Shown: positions 27,231 to 36,684, counted from the first letter of the stretch. The stretch: 64,000 nucleotides of DNA from CAVPDA01 sp963702495 (GCA_963702495.1 CAVPDA010000003.1:310001-374000); one strand, 5' to 3'. The notes: generated from the letters alone by a model not told the origin. Translations and numbers: made by a program.

Positions 27231-27940
27231 TCCCATGGCTGCGGCGCGAAACTCCGTTTCCGCCGGTCGAGTCCGCGCTGCGCCATCCCGCCGGACTGCT
27301 GGCGGCGGGCGCCGATCTGTCGCCGCAGCGGCTGATCGATGCCTACCGCCGCGGCATCTTTCCCTGGTTCAGCGCCGGCGAACCGATCCTGTGGTGGAGT
27401 CCCGACCCGCGCATGGTGCTGTTCCCCGGAGAACTGAAGATCTCGCGCTCGCTGGCCAAACGCCTGCGGCGGCGCGAATTCGAGGTGCGCCTGGACACAG
27501 CCTTCCACGCCGTCATGCGTGCCTGCGCCGCACCGCGCCAGGACGCGGACGGAACCTGGATCACGCCCCAGATGCAGCAGGCCTACCTGCGGCTGCATGA
27601 ACTAGGCTGGGCGCACAGCGTCGAAACCTGGGTGGAAGGCGAACTCGTCGGCGGGCTGTACGGCATCGCCATCGCTCGAGCCTTTTACGGGGAATCGATG
27701 TTCGCGCGCAGGAGCGATGCTTCCAAGGTTGCGCTGGCGCACCTGGCACGCCATCTTGAGAGCCGTGGATTCGGCATGATAGATTGCCAGATGAGCACGG
27801 CCCATCTGGCATCCCTGGGCGCCCGCGAAATCCCGCGGTCGCAATTCGCCGCCGCCCTGCGCGAACTGACGCGCAGCGGCGACGCGCCGGGGCGGTGGCC
27901 GGCCGACGCCGCATCCCGGCTGTTTGTGGTCTCACCATGA
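27227..27940 (+). CDS. aat: Leucyl/phenylalanyl-tRNA--protein transferase
   Basis: A 237-residue N-end-rule enzyme that transfers Leu or Phe from aminoacyl-tRNA to N-terminal Arg or Lys of proteins, marking them for ClpAPS. Family motifs: FPPVESAL, GLLAAGADLSPQRLIDAYRRGIFPWF, PILWWSPDPRMVL, and GGLYGIAIARAFYGESMF near the active site, then MIDCQMSTAHLASLGAREIPR. Overlaps of 4 bp tie it to fbpC and to bpt. It is full length. Confidence 0.96.
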   Translation: MIPWLRRETPFPPVESALRHPAGLLAAGADLSPQRLIDAYRRGIFPWFSAGEPILWWSPDPRMVLFPGELKISRSLAKRLRRREFEVRLDTAFHAVMRACAAPRQDADGTWITPQMQQAYLRLHELGWAHSVETWVEGELVGGLYGIAIARAFYGESMFARRSDASKVALAHLARHLESRGFGMIDCQMSTAHLASLGAREIPRSQFAAALRELTRSGDAPGRWPADAASRLFVVSP

Positions 27941-28683
27941 CACTGCTGAAAGAGCCGCCGTTCACGCTGCTGCAGTTCTACGCGACTGCGCCCTACGCCT
28001 GTTCCTATATTTCGGGGCGCATCGCGCGTTCGCAGGTGGCCACGCCGAGCCACATGATCGATACCCAGATGTACGGCGAACTGGTGCGCAACGGCTTCCG
28101 CCGCAGCGGCGTGTTCACCTATCGGCCCTATTGCGATTCCTGTCGCGCCTGCGTGCCGGTGCGCATTCCGGTGGCGCGTTTCGCGCCCAACCGCAGCCAG
28201 CGCCGCTCCCTGGCGCGCCATGCCGACCTGGCGGCGCGGGAATTGCCGCTCTCCTTCCGCGAAGAGCACTACGACCTCTACCAGCGCTATCAGGCGGCGC
28301 GCCACTCCGGCGGTGGCATGGACCAGGACAGCCGCGAGCAGTACGCCCACTTCCTGCTGCAGAGCCACGTCGATTCGCGGCTGGTGGAGTTCCGCGAGGG
28401 CGATACGCTGCGCATGGTGTGCATCGTGGACATGCTGTCCGACGGCCTGTCGTCCGTGTACACCTTCTACGATACCGACCGGATAGGAGCCTGCTACGGC
28501 ACCTATTGCATCGTCTGGCAGGTGGAGCAGTGCCGCATCCTGGGCCTGCCCTACCTCTATCTCGGCTACTGGATCCGCGAAAGCCGCAAGATGGCCTACA
28601 AGGCGCGCTTCCGCCCGCTGGAGGGCCGCATCAGCGGCCTGTGGCGCGAGATGTCCGAGGCGGATCTGGACTCCCTCCCGTAA
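27937..28683 (+). CDS. bpt: Aspartate/glutamate leucyltransferase (arginyl-transferase family)
   Basis: A 248-residue Bpt/Ate1-type transferase. It adds Leu to N-terminal Asp or Glu and so feeds the same N-end-rule pathway as the overlapping aat gene. Recognised by TAPYACSYISGRIARSQVA, GFRRSGVFTYRPYCDSCRAC with its conserved cysteines, and LGYWIRESRKMAYKARFRPLE. The start at 27937 overlaps the aat stop (ATGA); the longer open frame to 27784 lies inside aat. It ends 46 bp before pyrD. Confidence 0.95.
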   Translation: MTLLKEPPFTLLQFYATAPYACSYISGRIARSQVATPSHMIDTQMYGELVRNGFRRSGVFTYRPYCDSCRACVPVRIPVARFAPNRSQRRSLARHADLAARELPLSFREEHYDLYQRYQAARHSGGGMDQDSREQYAHFLLQSHVDSRLVEFREGDTLRMVCIVDMLSDGLSSVYTFYDTDRIGACYGTYCIVWQVEQCRILGLPYLYLGYWIRESRKMAYKARFRPLEGRISGLWREMSEADLDSLP

Positions 28684-28729
28684 TGATGCGCCGCAAAACC
28701 GGCTGCTGAAACTCGGCTAGAATCGCGCG

Positions 28730-29797
28730 ATGCTCTACCGCCTCGCGCGCCCCTTCCTCTTCGCCCTCGACCCCGAGTTCGCCCACGATCTGACCATCGC
28801 CGGCCTGCGCACCGCCCAGCGCACGCCCCTGCTCCACGCCTGCGCCGCGGCGGGAGGGACGCCGGTGCGGGTGATGGGCATCGACTTTCCCAACCGCGTC
28901 GGCCTCGGCGCCGGTCTGGACAAGAACGGCGAGGCCATCGACGGCCTGGCGGCACTCGGCTTCGGCTTCGTCGAGATCGGCACCGTCACGCCGCGCCCGC
29001 AACCGGGAAATCCCAAGCCGCGGCTGTTCCGGCTGCCCGAGCGGCAGGCCATCATCAACCGCATGGGTTTCAACAACCACGGCGTCGAAGCGCTCATCGC
29101 CAACGTCAAGAAATCGCGCTTCGCCGCGGGCTCCGGCAAGGCGGGCGGCGGCGTTCTCGGCATCAACATCGGCAAGAACTTCGACACCCCCATCGAGCGC
29201 GCGGCGGACGACTACCTCGCCTGCCTGCAGCGGGTGTATCCCTTCGCCGGCTACGTCGCCGTCAATATTTCCTCGCCCAACACCCGGAATCTGCGCCAGT
29301 TGCAGGACAAGGACGAACTCGACGCCCTGCTCGGCGCCCTCAAGGAGGCGCAGGCGCGGCTCGCCGAGCGCCACAGCCGCTACGTGCCCCTCGCCCTGAA
29401 GATCGCGCCCGACCTCGACGCGGCGCAGATCGCGGCCATCGCCGGCGCCCTGCGCCGCCACCGCATCGACGGCGTCATCGCCACCAACACCACGGTCGAG
29501 CGTTCCGGCGTGGAAGGCACGCTCCACGCCCACGAGGCCGGCGGACTGTCCGGCGCGCCGCTGTTCGACAAATCCACGGCGGTGGTCGGGGAACTGGCGC
29601 GCGCGCTGCGGGGCGAGATCCCGATCATCGGCGTCGGCGGCATCCTCTCGGGCGATCAGGCCCGCGCCAAGCTGGAAGCGGGCGCGCAACTGGTGCAGAT
29701 CTACACCGGCCTCATCTATCGCGGCCCGGATCTGGTGCGCGAGTGCGTCGACGCGACGGCCCCGTTCCGACACGGCAGCGTCATGGAGCCGGCATGA
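28730..29797 (+). CDS. pyrD: Dihydroorotate dehydrogenase (quinone), class 2
   Basis: A 355-residue membrane-associated flavoenzyme of pyrimidine synthesis, oxidising dihydroorotate to orotate with quinone as acceptor. The N-terminal helix that inserts at the membrane (MLYRLARPFLFALDPEFAHD) marks class 2. FMN-binding and catalytic motifs: GLGAGLDKNGEAIDGL, GFNNHGVEALI, VNISSPNTRNLRQLQ with the catalytic Ser, and GVGGILSGDQARAKLEAGA. A TAGAAT hexamer lies 7 bp upstream of the ATG. Its stop overlaps the start of ald by 4 bp. Confidence 0.96.
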   Translation: MLYRLARPFLFALDPEFAHDLTIAGLRTAQRTPLLHACAAAGGTPVRVMGIDFPNRVGLGAGLDKNGEAIDGLAALGFGFVEIGTVTPRPQPGNPKPRLFRLPERQAIINRMGFNNHGVEALIANVKKSRFAAGSGKAGGGVLGINIGKNFDTPIERAADDYLACLQRVYPFAGYVAVNISSPNTRNLRQLQDKDELDALLGALKEAQARLAERHSRYVPLALKIAPDLDAAQIAAIAGALRRHRIDGVIATNTTVERSGVEGTLHAHEAGGLSGAPLFDKSTAVVGELARALRGEIPIIGVGGILSGDQARAKLEAGAQLVQIYTGLIYRGPDLVRECVDATAPFRHGSVMEPA

Positions 29798-31015
29798 TCG
29801 TCGGCACCCCGCGCGAGATCAAGAACCACGAATACCGGGTCGGCCTGACGCCGGCCGGCGTCCATGCCCTGGCCGCCGCCGGCCACGAAGTCCTGCTCGA
29901 GCGCAATGCCGGGCTGCGGGTGGGATTTCCCGATGCCGCCTATGCCGAGGCAGGAGCAAAGATCGTCGACAACGCGGCGGCTGTCTACGGCCGTGCCGAC
30001 CTGGTGGTCAAGATCAAGGAACTGCAGGCGAGCGAATGCGCCCTCGCGCGCCCCGGCCAGATCCTGTTCTGCTATCACCACCTGGCTCCCGATCCCGAAC
30101 TGGCGCGCCGCATGATCGAGGCCGGCGTCTCCTGCCTCGCCTACGAGACGGTGACCGACCCGCACGGCGGCCTGCCGCTGCTGGCGCCGATGTCGCGCGT
30201 CGCCGGGCGCCTTGCGCCGCAGATGGCCGCCTGGTCGCTGCAGATGGCCAACGGCGGCTCCGGTCTGCTGCTGGGCGGGGTGCCGGGCGTGCTGCCGGCC
30301 CGGGTCGTGGTCATCGGCGCCGGAACGGTGGGGACGAGCGCCACCCGCATCGCGGTCGGCATGGGCGCGGACGTCACCCTGCTCGGCCGCGGCACGGCGC
30401 CGCTGGACGAGATCGACCACATCTACCGCGGCCGCGTCAAGACCTGCGTCAGCGATCCTCTCGCCCTGGCAGAACTCGTCGCCGGCGCCGACGTGGTGAT
30501 CGGCGCCGTGCTGGTTCCCGGGAAACGCGACGCCGCAGCTCATTCCGCGCTCCCTGTTGCGGCGCATGCGGCCCGGGTCGGTCCTGGTGGATGTCTCGAT
30601 CGACCAGGGCGGTGTCGCCGAGACTTCGCGCCCGACCAGCCATTCCGACCCGATCTATGTCGAGGAGGGCGTGGTGCATTACTGCGTCGCCAACATGCCC
30701 GGCGCCTGCGCCCGCACTTCCACCCTGGCGCTGGCCCAGGCCACGCTGCCCTATGCCGTGGCGCTGGCGAACCACGGCCTGCGCGCGGCCGTGCAGCGCG
30801 ACGCCGGCCTGAAGGAAGGATTGCAGATCCATGACGGCAAGGTCACCCACGCCGGGCTGGCGCAGGATCTGGGACGCCCCTGTGTCGGCCCCGATGCCGC
30901 CCTGGGCACTGTGACACGTTGCGCATGCCGCCGTCGGCCGTGCACCCGGCGTACGCCGGCCTTAACCCGGGCTGGCTTCAGGGTTGAGCGGCGCAGCATG
31001 GCAAGGGATAATTGA
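29794..31015 (+). CDS. ald: Alanine dehydrogenase (one clear and one probable frameshift)
   Basis: NAD-dependent L-alanine dehydrogenase. It has the N-terminal signature IVGTPREIKNHEYRVGLTPAG, active-site His in CYHHLAPDPEL, and the Rossmann motif VVIGAGTVGTSATRIAVGMGADV. The frame breaks near 30528-30532: dropping one base restores PGKRAPQLIPRSLLRRMRPGSVLVDVSIDQGG. As given, the C-terminus runs about 33 residues too long to 31015. Dropping one G at 30904-30906 gives the usual end (DAALAL) at 30914 and a 372-residue protein, the normal family length. Its start overlaps pyrD. Confidence 0.88.
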
Positions 31016-31048
31016 CAACCTGCATCCGGGTCCTCCGCCTCCGGCTCC

Positions 31049-31633
31049 ATGACCAGCTATCTCTTCATCATCCTCGGCACGGTCCTCGTCAACAACGTCG
31101 TCTTCGTCCGCATCCTCGGCCTGTGCCCCTTCATGGGCGTGTCGAAGAAGCTGGAGACGGCGGTCGGCATGGGCGCCGCCACCACCTTCGTGCTGACGCT
31201 CGCCTGCGGCACCAGCTACGTCATCGACCACTACCTGCTGGCGCCCTTCGGCCTGGAATACCTGCGCACGCTCTCGTTCATCGTCACCATCGCCGCCATC
31301 GTCCAGCTCACCGAACTCGTCATCCAGAAGACCAGCCCGGTGCTGCACCAGGTGCTGGGCATCTACCTGCCCCTGATCACCACCAACTGCGCCGTGCTCG
31401 GTGTGCCGCTGCTCAACATCGCGGTGAAGAACGACCTGCTGCAGTCGCTGCTGTACGGCTTCGGCAGCGCGCTGGGCTTTTCGCTGGCGCTGGTGCTGTT
31501 CGCGGGAATCCGCGAGCGGCTCGATGGTGCCGACGTGCCGATCCCGTTCCGCGGCACGGCCATCGCCATGGTCACGGCGGGCATCATGAGCCTCGCCTTC
31601 ATGGGCTTCGCCGGCCTCGACAAATTCCACTGA
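31049..31633 (+). CDS. rnfA: Rnf ion-translocating oxidoreductase, subunit A
   Basis: A 194-residue, six-helix membrane subunit of the Rnf complex, which couples electron transfer between NADH and ferredoxin to Na+ or H+ transport. The conserved motif VLVNNVVFVRILGLCPFMGVS carries a cysteine that helps bind an intramembrane Fe-S cluster with RnfE; the second, ITTNCAVLGVPLL, is present too. First gene of rnfABCDGE. A GATAAT hexamer lies about 40 bp upstream. Confidence 0.95.
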   Translation: MTSYLFIILGTVLVNNVVFVRILGLCPFMGVSKKLETAVGMGAATTFVLTLACGTSYVIDHYLLAPFGLEYLRTLSFIVTIAAIVQLTELVIQKTSPVLHQVLGIYLPLITTNCAVLGVPLLNIAVKNDLLQSLLYGFGSALGFSLALVLFAGIRERLDGADVPIPFRGTAIAMVTAGIMSLAFMGFAGLDKFH

Positions 31634-31634
31634 C

Positions 31635-32186
31635 ATGGTGAGCGCGGTCCTCGTGATGGCGCTGGGCGCCCTGGTGCTGGGGGTGGCGCTGGGCTACGCC
31701 TCGATCCGCTTCAAGGTCCAGGGCGATCCGCTGGTGGAGAAGATCGACGCCATCCTGCCCCAGACCCAGTGCGGCCAGTGCGGCTTCCCCGGATGCAAAC
31801 CCTACGCCCAGGCCATCGCCAAGGGCGAGGCGGAGATCAACCAGTGCCCGCCCGGCGGCGAGGAAGGCATACGCAAGCTCGCCGATCTGCTGGGCAAGGA
31901 ATTCAAGCCCTTGTCGGAAGAGCACGGCGTCGAGAAGCCGAAGGCGGTGGCGGTGATCGACGAGAACCAGTGCATCGGCTGTACCCTGTGCATCCAGGCC
32001 TGCCCGGTGGATGCCATCGTCGGCGCGGCGAAGCAGATGCACACCGTCGTCGGCGGCCTGTGCACCGGCTGCGAGCTGTGCATCCCGCCCTGCCCGGTGG
32101 ATTGCATCCACATGGAACCGATCAAGGAGTCGGTGGATAACTGGAAGTGGAAGTATCCCGTCCATGAGATCCGTAAGGCGGCCTGA
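31635..32186 (+). CDS. rnfB: Rnf ion-translocating oxidoreductase, subunit B
   Basis: A 183-residue ferredoxin-like subunit. An N-terminal membrane anchor is followed by a 4Fe-4S site in QTQCGQCGFPGCKPYAQAI, then two classical 4Fe-4S motifs, CIGCTLCIQACPVDAI and CTGCELCIPPCPVDCI. It passes electrons between ferredoxin and the membrane part of Rnf. It begins one base after the rnfA stop. Full length for proteobacterial RnfB. Confidence 0.95.
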   Translation: MVSAVLVMALGALVLGVALGYASIRFKVQGDPLVEKIDAILPQTQCGQCGFPGCKPYAQAIAKGEAEINQCPPGGEEGIRKLADLLGKEFKPLSEEHGVEKPKAVAVIDENQCIGCTLCIQACPVDAIVGAAKQMHTVVGGLCTGCELCIPPCPVDCIHMEPIKESVDNWKWKYPVHEIRKAA

Positions 32187-32204
32187 GACCTCCGCAACTC
32201 CTCC

Positions 32205-33905
32205 ATGCTGAGAACCCTCTACAGCTTCACCGGCGGGGTCAAGCCCGACTACCGCAAGGAGCAATCGACCGCGCTGCCCATCGCCGTCGCGCCGCTGCCC
32301 AGCGTCTTCGTGGTGCCGCTGCACCAGCACATCGGCGGCACGCCGCGGCCGCTGGTCAAGGTCGGCCGCAAGGTGCTCAAGGGCGAGCGCATCGGCGCCG
32401 CGGACGGCAACTTTTCCTCCGCCGTGCACGCGCCCACCTCGGGCACCGTGACGGCCATCGAACCGCGCCTCATGGCGCACGCCTCGGGCCTGTCGGCGCT
32501 GGCCGTCGTCATCGAGCCGGACGGGGAGGAGCGCTGGATCGAACCGGAGCGCATCGACTACCGCAGCGCTTCGCCGGGCGAGATCCGCGACTACCTGCGC
32601 GATGCCGGCGTCGTCGGCATGGGCGGCGCCGTCTTTCCCAGCCACCTCAAGCTCAAGCCGGGCAAGGACAAGCCGACACGCACCCTGGTGCTGAACGGCG
32701 CGGAGTGCGAGCCCTACATCACCTGCGACGACCTGCTGATGCGCGAGCGCCCCGAGATCATCGTCAAGGGCGGCGCCATCATGCGCCACCTGCTGCAGGC
32801 GCAGGAAGTGCTGGTCGGCATCGAGGACAACAAGCCGCAGGCGATCGCGGCGATGCGGGCGGCGGTGGGCCACCTCGGCGAGAGCATGGAAGTGGTCGCG
32901 GTGCCGACGCGCTATCCGGCGGGCGGCGCCAAGCAACTGATCCGCGTGCTCACCGGCATCGAGGTGCCGCACGGCGTGCGCAGCACCGACTACGGCGTGC
33001 AGTGCTTCAACGTCGCCACCGCGTATTCCATCTGGTACGCGCTGGAGCGCGGCCGGCCGCTGATCTCGCGCATCGTCACCGTCGCCGGCAACGTGGAGGA
33101 AGCGCGCAATTACGAGACGCTGATCGGCACGCCGCTGGCGCAACTGGTGGCCCACGCGCGGCCGCGCAGCGACACCAAGCGCTACATCATGGGCGGGCCG
33201 ATGATGGGCTTCACCCTGCCGGGTACCAGCGCGCCGGTGGTGAAGGCCACCAACTGCGTCATCGCCGCCAGCCCGACGATGTTCCCGCCGCTGCCGCCGG
33301 AGATGCCCTGTATCCGGTGTACGGCCTGCGTCGAAGCCTGTCCCGTGGACCTGCAGCCACACGAGTTGTACTGGTTCTCGCGCTCGAAGAATTTCGGCAA
33401 GGCGCAGGAGTACCACCTCTTCGACTGCATCGAATGCGGCTGCTGCGCCTACGTCTGCCCCTCCCACATTCCGCTCGTGGATTACTACCGCTTCGCCAAG
33501 TCGGAAATCTGGGCGCGCGAGCGAGAGAAGGAGGCGGCCGACGCCGCGCGCGAGCGCTTCGAGTACCGCAGCTTCCGCCTGGAGCGGGAGAAGCAGGAGA
33601 AGGCCGAAAAGCTGGCGGCAAAGACGGCGTCCGCCCGCAAGGAGGTGGAAAAGCAGGTGGCTGCCGTCGCCGCCAGGGCCGAAGGCACTCCCGCCGCACC
33701 TGTTGCGGCCGCGGATACGGAGGAAGCGCGCAAGAAGGCGATGATCGCCGCGGCGATCGAACGCGCCAGGGTGCAGAAGGCCGCGGTCGAACCGAAGAAC
33801 ATCCAGAACCTGACGCCCGAGCAGAAGGCGGAAATCGCGGAGATCGAGGCCCGGCGCGCCAAGATCCGGCAGATGGCGAAGACGCCCGAGGAATCGTCCG
33901 ATTAG
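32205..33905 (+). CDS. rnfC: Rnf ion-translocating oxidoreductase, subunit C
   Basis: A 566-residue NADH- and FMN-binding peripheral subunit. The Rossmann-like region has GGAVFPSHLKLKP and LNGAECEPYITCDD. Two 4Fe-4S motifs follow, CIRCTACVEACPVDLQP and CIECGCCAYVCPSHIP. The C-terminal ~130 residues are a charged Ala/Lys/Glu-rich helical tail, typical of proteobacterial RnfC. It starts 18 bp after rnfB. The 315-bp gap to rnfD that follows is unusual for this operon. Confidence 0.95.
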   Translation: MLRTLYSFTGGVKPDYRKEQSTALPIAVAPLPSVFVVPLHQHIGGTPRPLVKVGRKVLKGERIGAADGNFSSAVHAPTSGTVTAIEPRLMAHASGLSALAVVIEPDGEERWIEPERIDYRSASPGEIRDYLRDAGVVGMGGAVFPSHLKLKPGKDKPTRTLVLNGAECEPYITCDDLLMRERPEIIVKGGAIMRHLLQAQEVLVGIEDNKPQAIAAMRAAVGHLGESMEVVAVPTRYPAGGAKQLIRVLTGIEVPHGVRSTDYGVQCFNVATAYSIWYALERGRPLISRIVTVAGNVEEARNYETLIGTPLAQLVAHARPRSDTKRYIMGGPMMGFTLPGTSAPVVKATNCVIAASPTMFPPLPPEMPCIRCTACVEACPVDLQPHELYWFSRSKNFGKAQEYHLFDCIECGCCAYVCPSHIPLVDYYRFAKSEIWAREREKEAADAARERFEYRSFRLEREKQEKAEKLAAKTASARKEVEKQVAAVAARAEGTPAAPVAAADTEEARKKAMIAAAIERARVQKAAVEPKNIQNLTPEQKAEIAEIEARRAKIRQMAKTPEESSD

Positions 33906-34220
33906 TACCGCAAACCAGGCATGGCGGGATGAACGCGCCCTGCGTTTGCAGGCGGGCGCGACGCGAGGCCCGAGCCCGGCGCCGGGGGATGCGCGCGCGG
34001 CCGCGCCCGCCAGGGCAAACAATGGCCGCTTACGAATGCAATCGTGCCAATTCCGGCGACGAATCGCCGGGAAGGCGGCTGGGCGGGAATTACAGTGGGG
34101 CAGGCCCCCTTGTTACTTCGCGGGGGTTAAAGGGGAATCTCCCCTTGTTCGTACATGGCAGGTTTCCCGGCCACATGGACCGGGCAATCGTGTTGGGTTC
34201 CAGCGCGGCCGGCTTGAGTC
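33906..34220 (+). other. rnfC-rnfD spacer with hairpins
   Basis: No convincing gene lies in this 315-bp spacer. It holds a perfect stem AAGGGGA-ATC-TCCCCTT at 34130-34146, just after a C5/G5 inverted pair (34105-34109 with 34122-34126). There is no T run, so it is not a classical terminator. These could be transcript-processing or attenuation structures between rnfC and rnfD. The left half (33906-34050) is GC-rich with nothing recognisable. Confidence 0.4.
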
Positions 34221-35231
34221 ATGAACAACTCCCCCTACATCCGCCAACCGGCCAGCGTTCAGGTCGTGATGTTCAAGGTGCTGGCGGCGCTGCTGCCCGG
34301 CGTCGCAGCCTACGTTTATTTCTTCGGCGCCGGCATCCTCCTGCAGCTTGCCATCGCATCGGCCGCCGCCGTGCTCGGCGAGGCGGCGCTGCTCGCCCTG
34401 CGCCGAAAGCCGGTCGCCATCTTCGTCAGCGACGGCAGCGCGCTGGTCACCGCCTGGCTCATCGCGCTGACCCTGCCGCCCATCGTGCCCTGGTGGATCA
34501 CCGCGGTGGCGTCGCTGTTCGCCATCGTCGTCGTCAAGCATCTCTATGGCGGGCTGGGCCAGAATCCCTTCAACCCGGCGATGGCATCGTTCTGCGCCAT
34601 GATCATCGCCTTCCCGGCGCTGATGTCGCAATGGCCGCCGGTGGGGCTCGACTTCGGTCTGCAAGTGGATCTCATCCTCGGCGGCGAGCGCAACCTGGAC
34701 GCCATCACCGGCGCCACGCCGCTGGACGCGCTGCGCACCGCCCTGCGCGCAGGCCAGAGCGGCGCCACCGTCTCCAGCGTCATCGGCGGCACGCGGGAGG
34801 TGTTCGGCTTCGCCGGCGGCCGCGGCTGGGAATGGATCGCGCTGGGTTACCTCGTCGGCGGGCTGTGGCTGATCCAGCAGCGGGTGATCACCTGGCACAT
34901 TCCCGTCGCATTCATCGCGGGACTCGGCCTGACGGCGGAGCTGTTTTACCTGCTCGGTCCGGACAAGTACGCCTCGCCCGTGTTCCACCTCGCCACCGGC
35001 GGCGCCATGCTCGGGGCTTTCTTCATTGCCACCGATCCGGTCTCGGGCGCCACGACGCCGCGCGGCAAGCTCATCTTCGCCGGCAGCATCGGCCTCATCA
35101 CCTTCGTCATCCGCAGCTGGGGCGCCTATCCCGACGGCATCGCCTTCGGCGTGCTGCTGCTCAACATCTGCGTGCCGCTGATCGACATGTACACCCAGCC
35201 GCCGGTATTCGGACGCAAGGAGAAGTCATGA
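34221..35231 (+). CDS. rnfD: Rnf ion-translocating oxidoreductase, subunit D
   Basis: A 336-residue membrane flavoprotein with about ten helices. The covalent FMN attachment motif is visible in DAITGATPLDALR, with its Thr as the acceptor. Other family segments: GGLGQNPFNPAM and FHLATGGAMLGAFFIATDPVSG near the C-terminus. The start at 34221 follows GGCTTGAGTC, a poor ribosome-binding site. An 82-bp spacer with a repeat hairpin separates it from rnfG. Confidence 0.95.
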   Translation: MNNSPYIRQPASVQVVMFKVLAALLPGVAAYVYFFGAGILLQLAIASAAAVLGEAALLALRRKPVAIFVSDGSALVTAWLIALTLPPIVPWWITAVASLFAIVVVKHLYGGLGQNPFNPAMASFCAMIIAFPALMSQWPPVGLDFGLQVDLILGGERNLDAITGATPLDALRTALRAGQSGATVSSVIGGTREVFGFAGGRGWEWIALGYLVGGLWLIQQRVITWHIPVAFIAGLGLTAELFYLLGPDKYASPVFHLATGGAMLGAFFIATDPVSGATTPRGKLIFAGSIGLITFVIRSWGAYPDGIAFGVLLLNICVPLIDMYTQPPVFGRKEKS

Positions 35232-35253
35232 GGGGCGCCCTCACCCCTGGCCT

Positions 35254-35272
35254 CTCTCCCCGCTGGGGAGAG
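35254..35272. repeat. CTCTCCCC/GGGGAGAG hairpin in rnfD-rnfG spacer
   Basis: A perfect 8-bp stem, CTCTCCCC (35254-35261), loop GCT, GGGGAGAG (35265-35272), inside CCTCACCCCTGGCCTCTC context. This resembles a widespread type of short dispersed bacterial repeat that flanks genes. It may stabilise the upstream mRNA. Only one copy was noticed in this window. Confidence 0.5.
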
Positions 35273-35313
35273 GGGAACTTCGAGTGCGCCGGCGGCGCAG
35301 ATATGGGACGGCC

Positions 35314-35973
35314 ATGACCGGCCGCTCCATCACCGTCGTCTCGTTGCGCACCGGCATCGTGCTGGTCACCTTCACGGTGATCTTCACCGCGCTCATGGCG
35401 CTGGCCCACCGCGCCACCAAGGACGTCATCGACGCCAGCGCCGAGGAAGAGAAGATGAAGCTGGTGAATGAAGTGCTGCCGCCGGCGGAATACGACAACG
35501 CGCTGCTGGCGGACCACATCGGGCTGCCGCCGGTCGAGCCCCTCGGCCTGGACGAGCCGAGCCAGGTGTTCCGCGCGCGCAGGAACGGCAAGCCGGTGGC
35601 GTTGGTCTTCGAAGCGGTGGCGCCCGATGGCTACAGCGGCAGGATCCGCCTGCTGATCGCGATGCGGGCCAGCGGCGAAGTGGTCGGCGTGCGCGTGAGC
35701 CAGCACAAGGAAACGCCGGGGCTGGGCGACTACATCGATATCCGCAAGGACAGGAACAAGGCGCGGCCCTGGATCACCCAGTTCGACGGCACGCGCTACG
35801 ACGAGAGCGAGCGCGCCAAGTGGCGCGTGAAGAAGGATGGCGGCCGCTTCGATCAGGTGACCGGCGCCACCATCAGCGCGCGGGCGGTCACCAATGCGGT
35901 GGGGCGCGCGCTGGCCTTCGCCGCGGAAAATCGAGAGAAACTTTTCGGCCTGCCGAGCGGGTCAAAGCTATAG
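35314..35973 (+). CDS. rnfG: Rnf ion-translocating oxidoreductase, subunit G
   Basis: A 219-residue periplasmic flavoprotein anchored by one N-terminal helix (SLRTGIVLVTFTVIFTALMAL). The covalent FMN motif is in FDQVTGATISARAVTNAV, with Thr as acceptor. HKETPGLGDYIDI is the conserved FMN-domain segment. The start is the ATG at 35314; the arginine-rich open extension upstream is non-coding. It is followed by rnfE after 16 bp. Confidence 0.94.
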   Translation: MTGRSITVVSLRTGIVLVTFTVIFTALMALAHRATKDVIDASAEEEKMKLVNEVLPPAEYDNALLADHIGLPPVEPLGLDEPSQVFRARRNGKPVALVFEAVAPDGYSGRIRLLIAMRASGEVVGVRVSQHKETPGLGDYIDIRKDRNKARPWITQFDGTRYDESERAKWRVKKDGGRFDQVTGATISARAVTNAVGRALAFAAENREKLFGLPSGSKL

Positions 35974-35989
35974 CCCCTGGAGTCCGACC

Positions 35990-36676
35990 ATGGACATGAG
36001 CGTCTACCGCGAGATCACGCATAACGGCATCTGGAAGCAGAACACGGGTCTGGTGCAGATCCTGGGCCTGTGTCCGATCCTCGCCATCAGCACCAATATC
36101 GTGAACGCCGTCAGTCTCGGACTGGCGACGATTCTGGTCATGGCGATCTCCAATCTGGCGGTGGCGGCGCTGCGCAACTTCATTCCCTACGAGATCCGCA
36201 TCCCCATCTTCATCCTCATCATCGCGGCGCTGGTGACGGTCGTGGACCTGCTGTTCAACGCCTACCTGCACTCGCTGTATCTGGTGCTGGGGATCTTCAT
36301 TCCGCTCATCGTCACCAACTGCATCGTGCTGGCGCGGGTGGAAGCCTTCGCCGCCAAGAACGGCGCCCTCGCCTCCACGGTGGATGGCATCGCCATGGGC
36401 GTGGGCCTGGTGCTGGTGCTCGCCGTGCTGGGCGCCATGCGCGAGTTGATCGGTTCCGGGACGCTGTTCGCGGGCATCGAGATGGTCATTCCCGGCTTGG
36501 AGGGGCTGCAGATCCTTCCTGCCGACTATCCGGGCTTCCTGCTGGCGATCCTGCCGCCGGGTGCCTTCATTCTGCTGGGCTGTCTGATCGCCGGCAAGAA
36601 CTGGCTCGACGCGCGCAAGGCGCGCCGCGCCAACGCCCCGTCGACGCCTCCCGCCCCCGAACCGGCCCAGGCCTGA
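35990..36676 (+). CDS. rnfE: Rnf ion-translocating oxidoreductase, subunit E
   Basis: A 228-residue, six-helix membrane subunit homologous to RnfA and packed against it. Paired cysteine motifs are present: GLVQILGLCPILAIS and LIVTNCIVLARVEAFA. It ends in a short Pro/Ala tail. Start at the ATG at 35990; the second ATG (35996) is an alternative. It completes rnfABCDGE. The next gene downstream is convergent, on the minus strand, and the usual nth neighbour lies just beyond it. Confidence 0.95.
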   Translation: MDMSVYREITHNGIWKQNTGLVQILGLCPILAISTNIVNAVSLGLATILVMAISNLAVAALRNFIPYEIRIPIFILIIAALVTVVDLLFNAYLHSLYLVLGIFIPLIVTNCIVLARVEAFAAKNGALASTVDGIAMGVGLVLVLAVLGAMRELIGSGTLFAGIEMVIPGLEGLQILPADYPGFLLAILPPGAFILLGCLIAGKNWLDARKARRANAPSTPPAPEPAQA

Positions 36677-36684
36677 TCCGGTCG

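Noticed and set aside
31599..34022. A long minus-strand frame opposite rnfB/rnfC
   Set aside because: Antisense shadow of rnfBC; His/Arg/Asp-rich with no family similarity.
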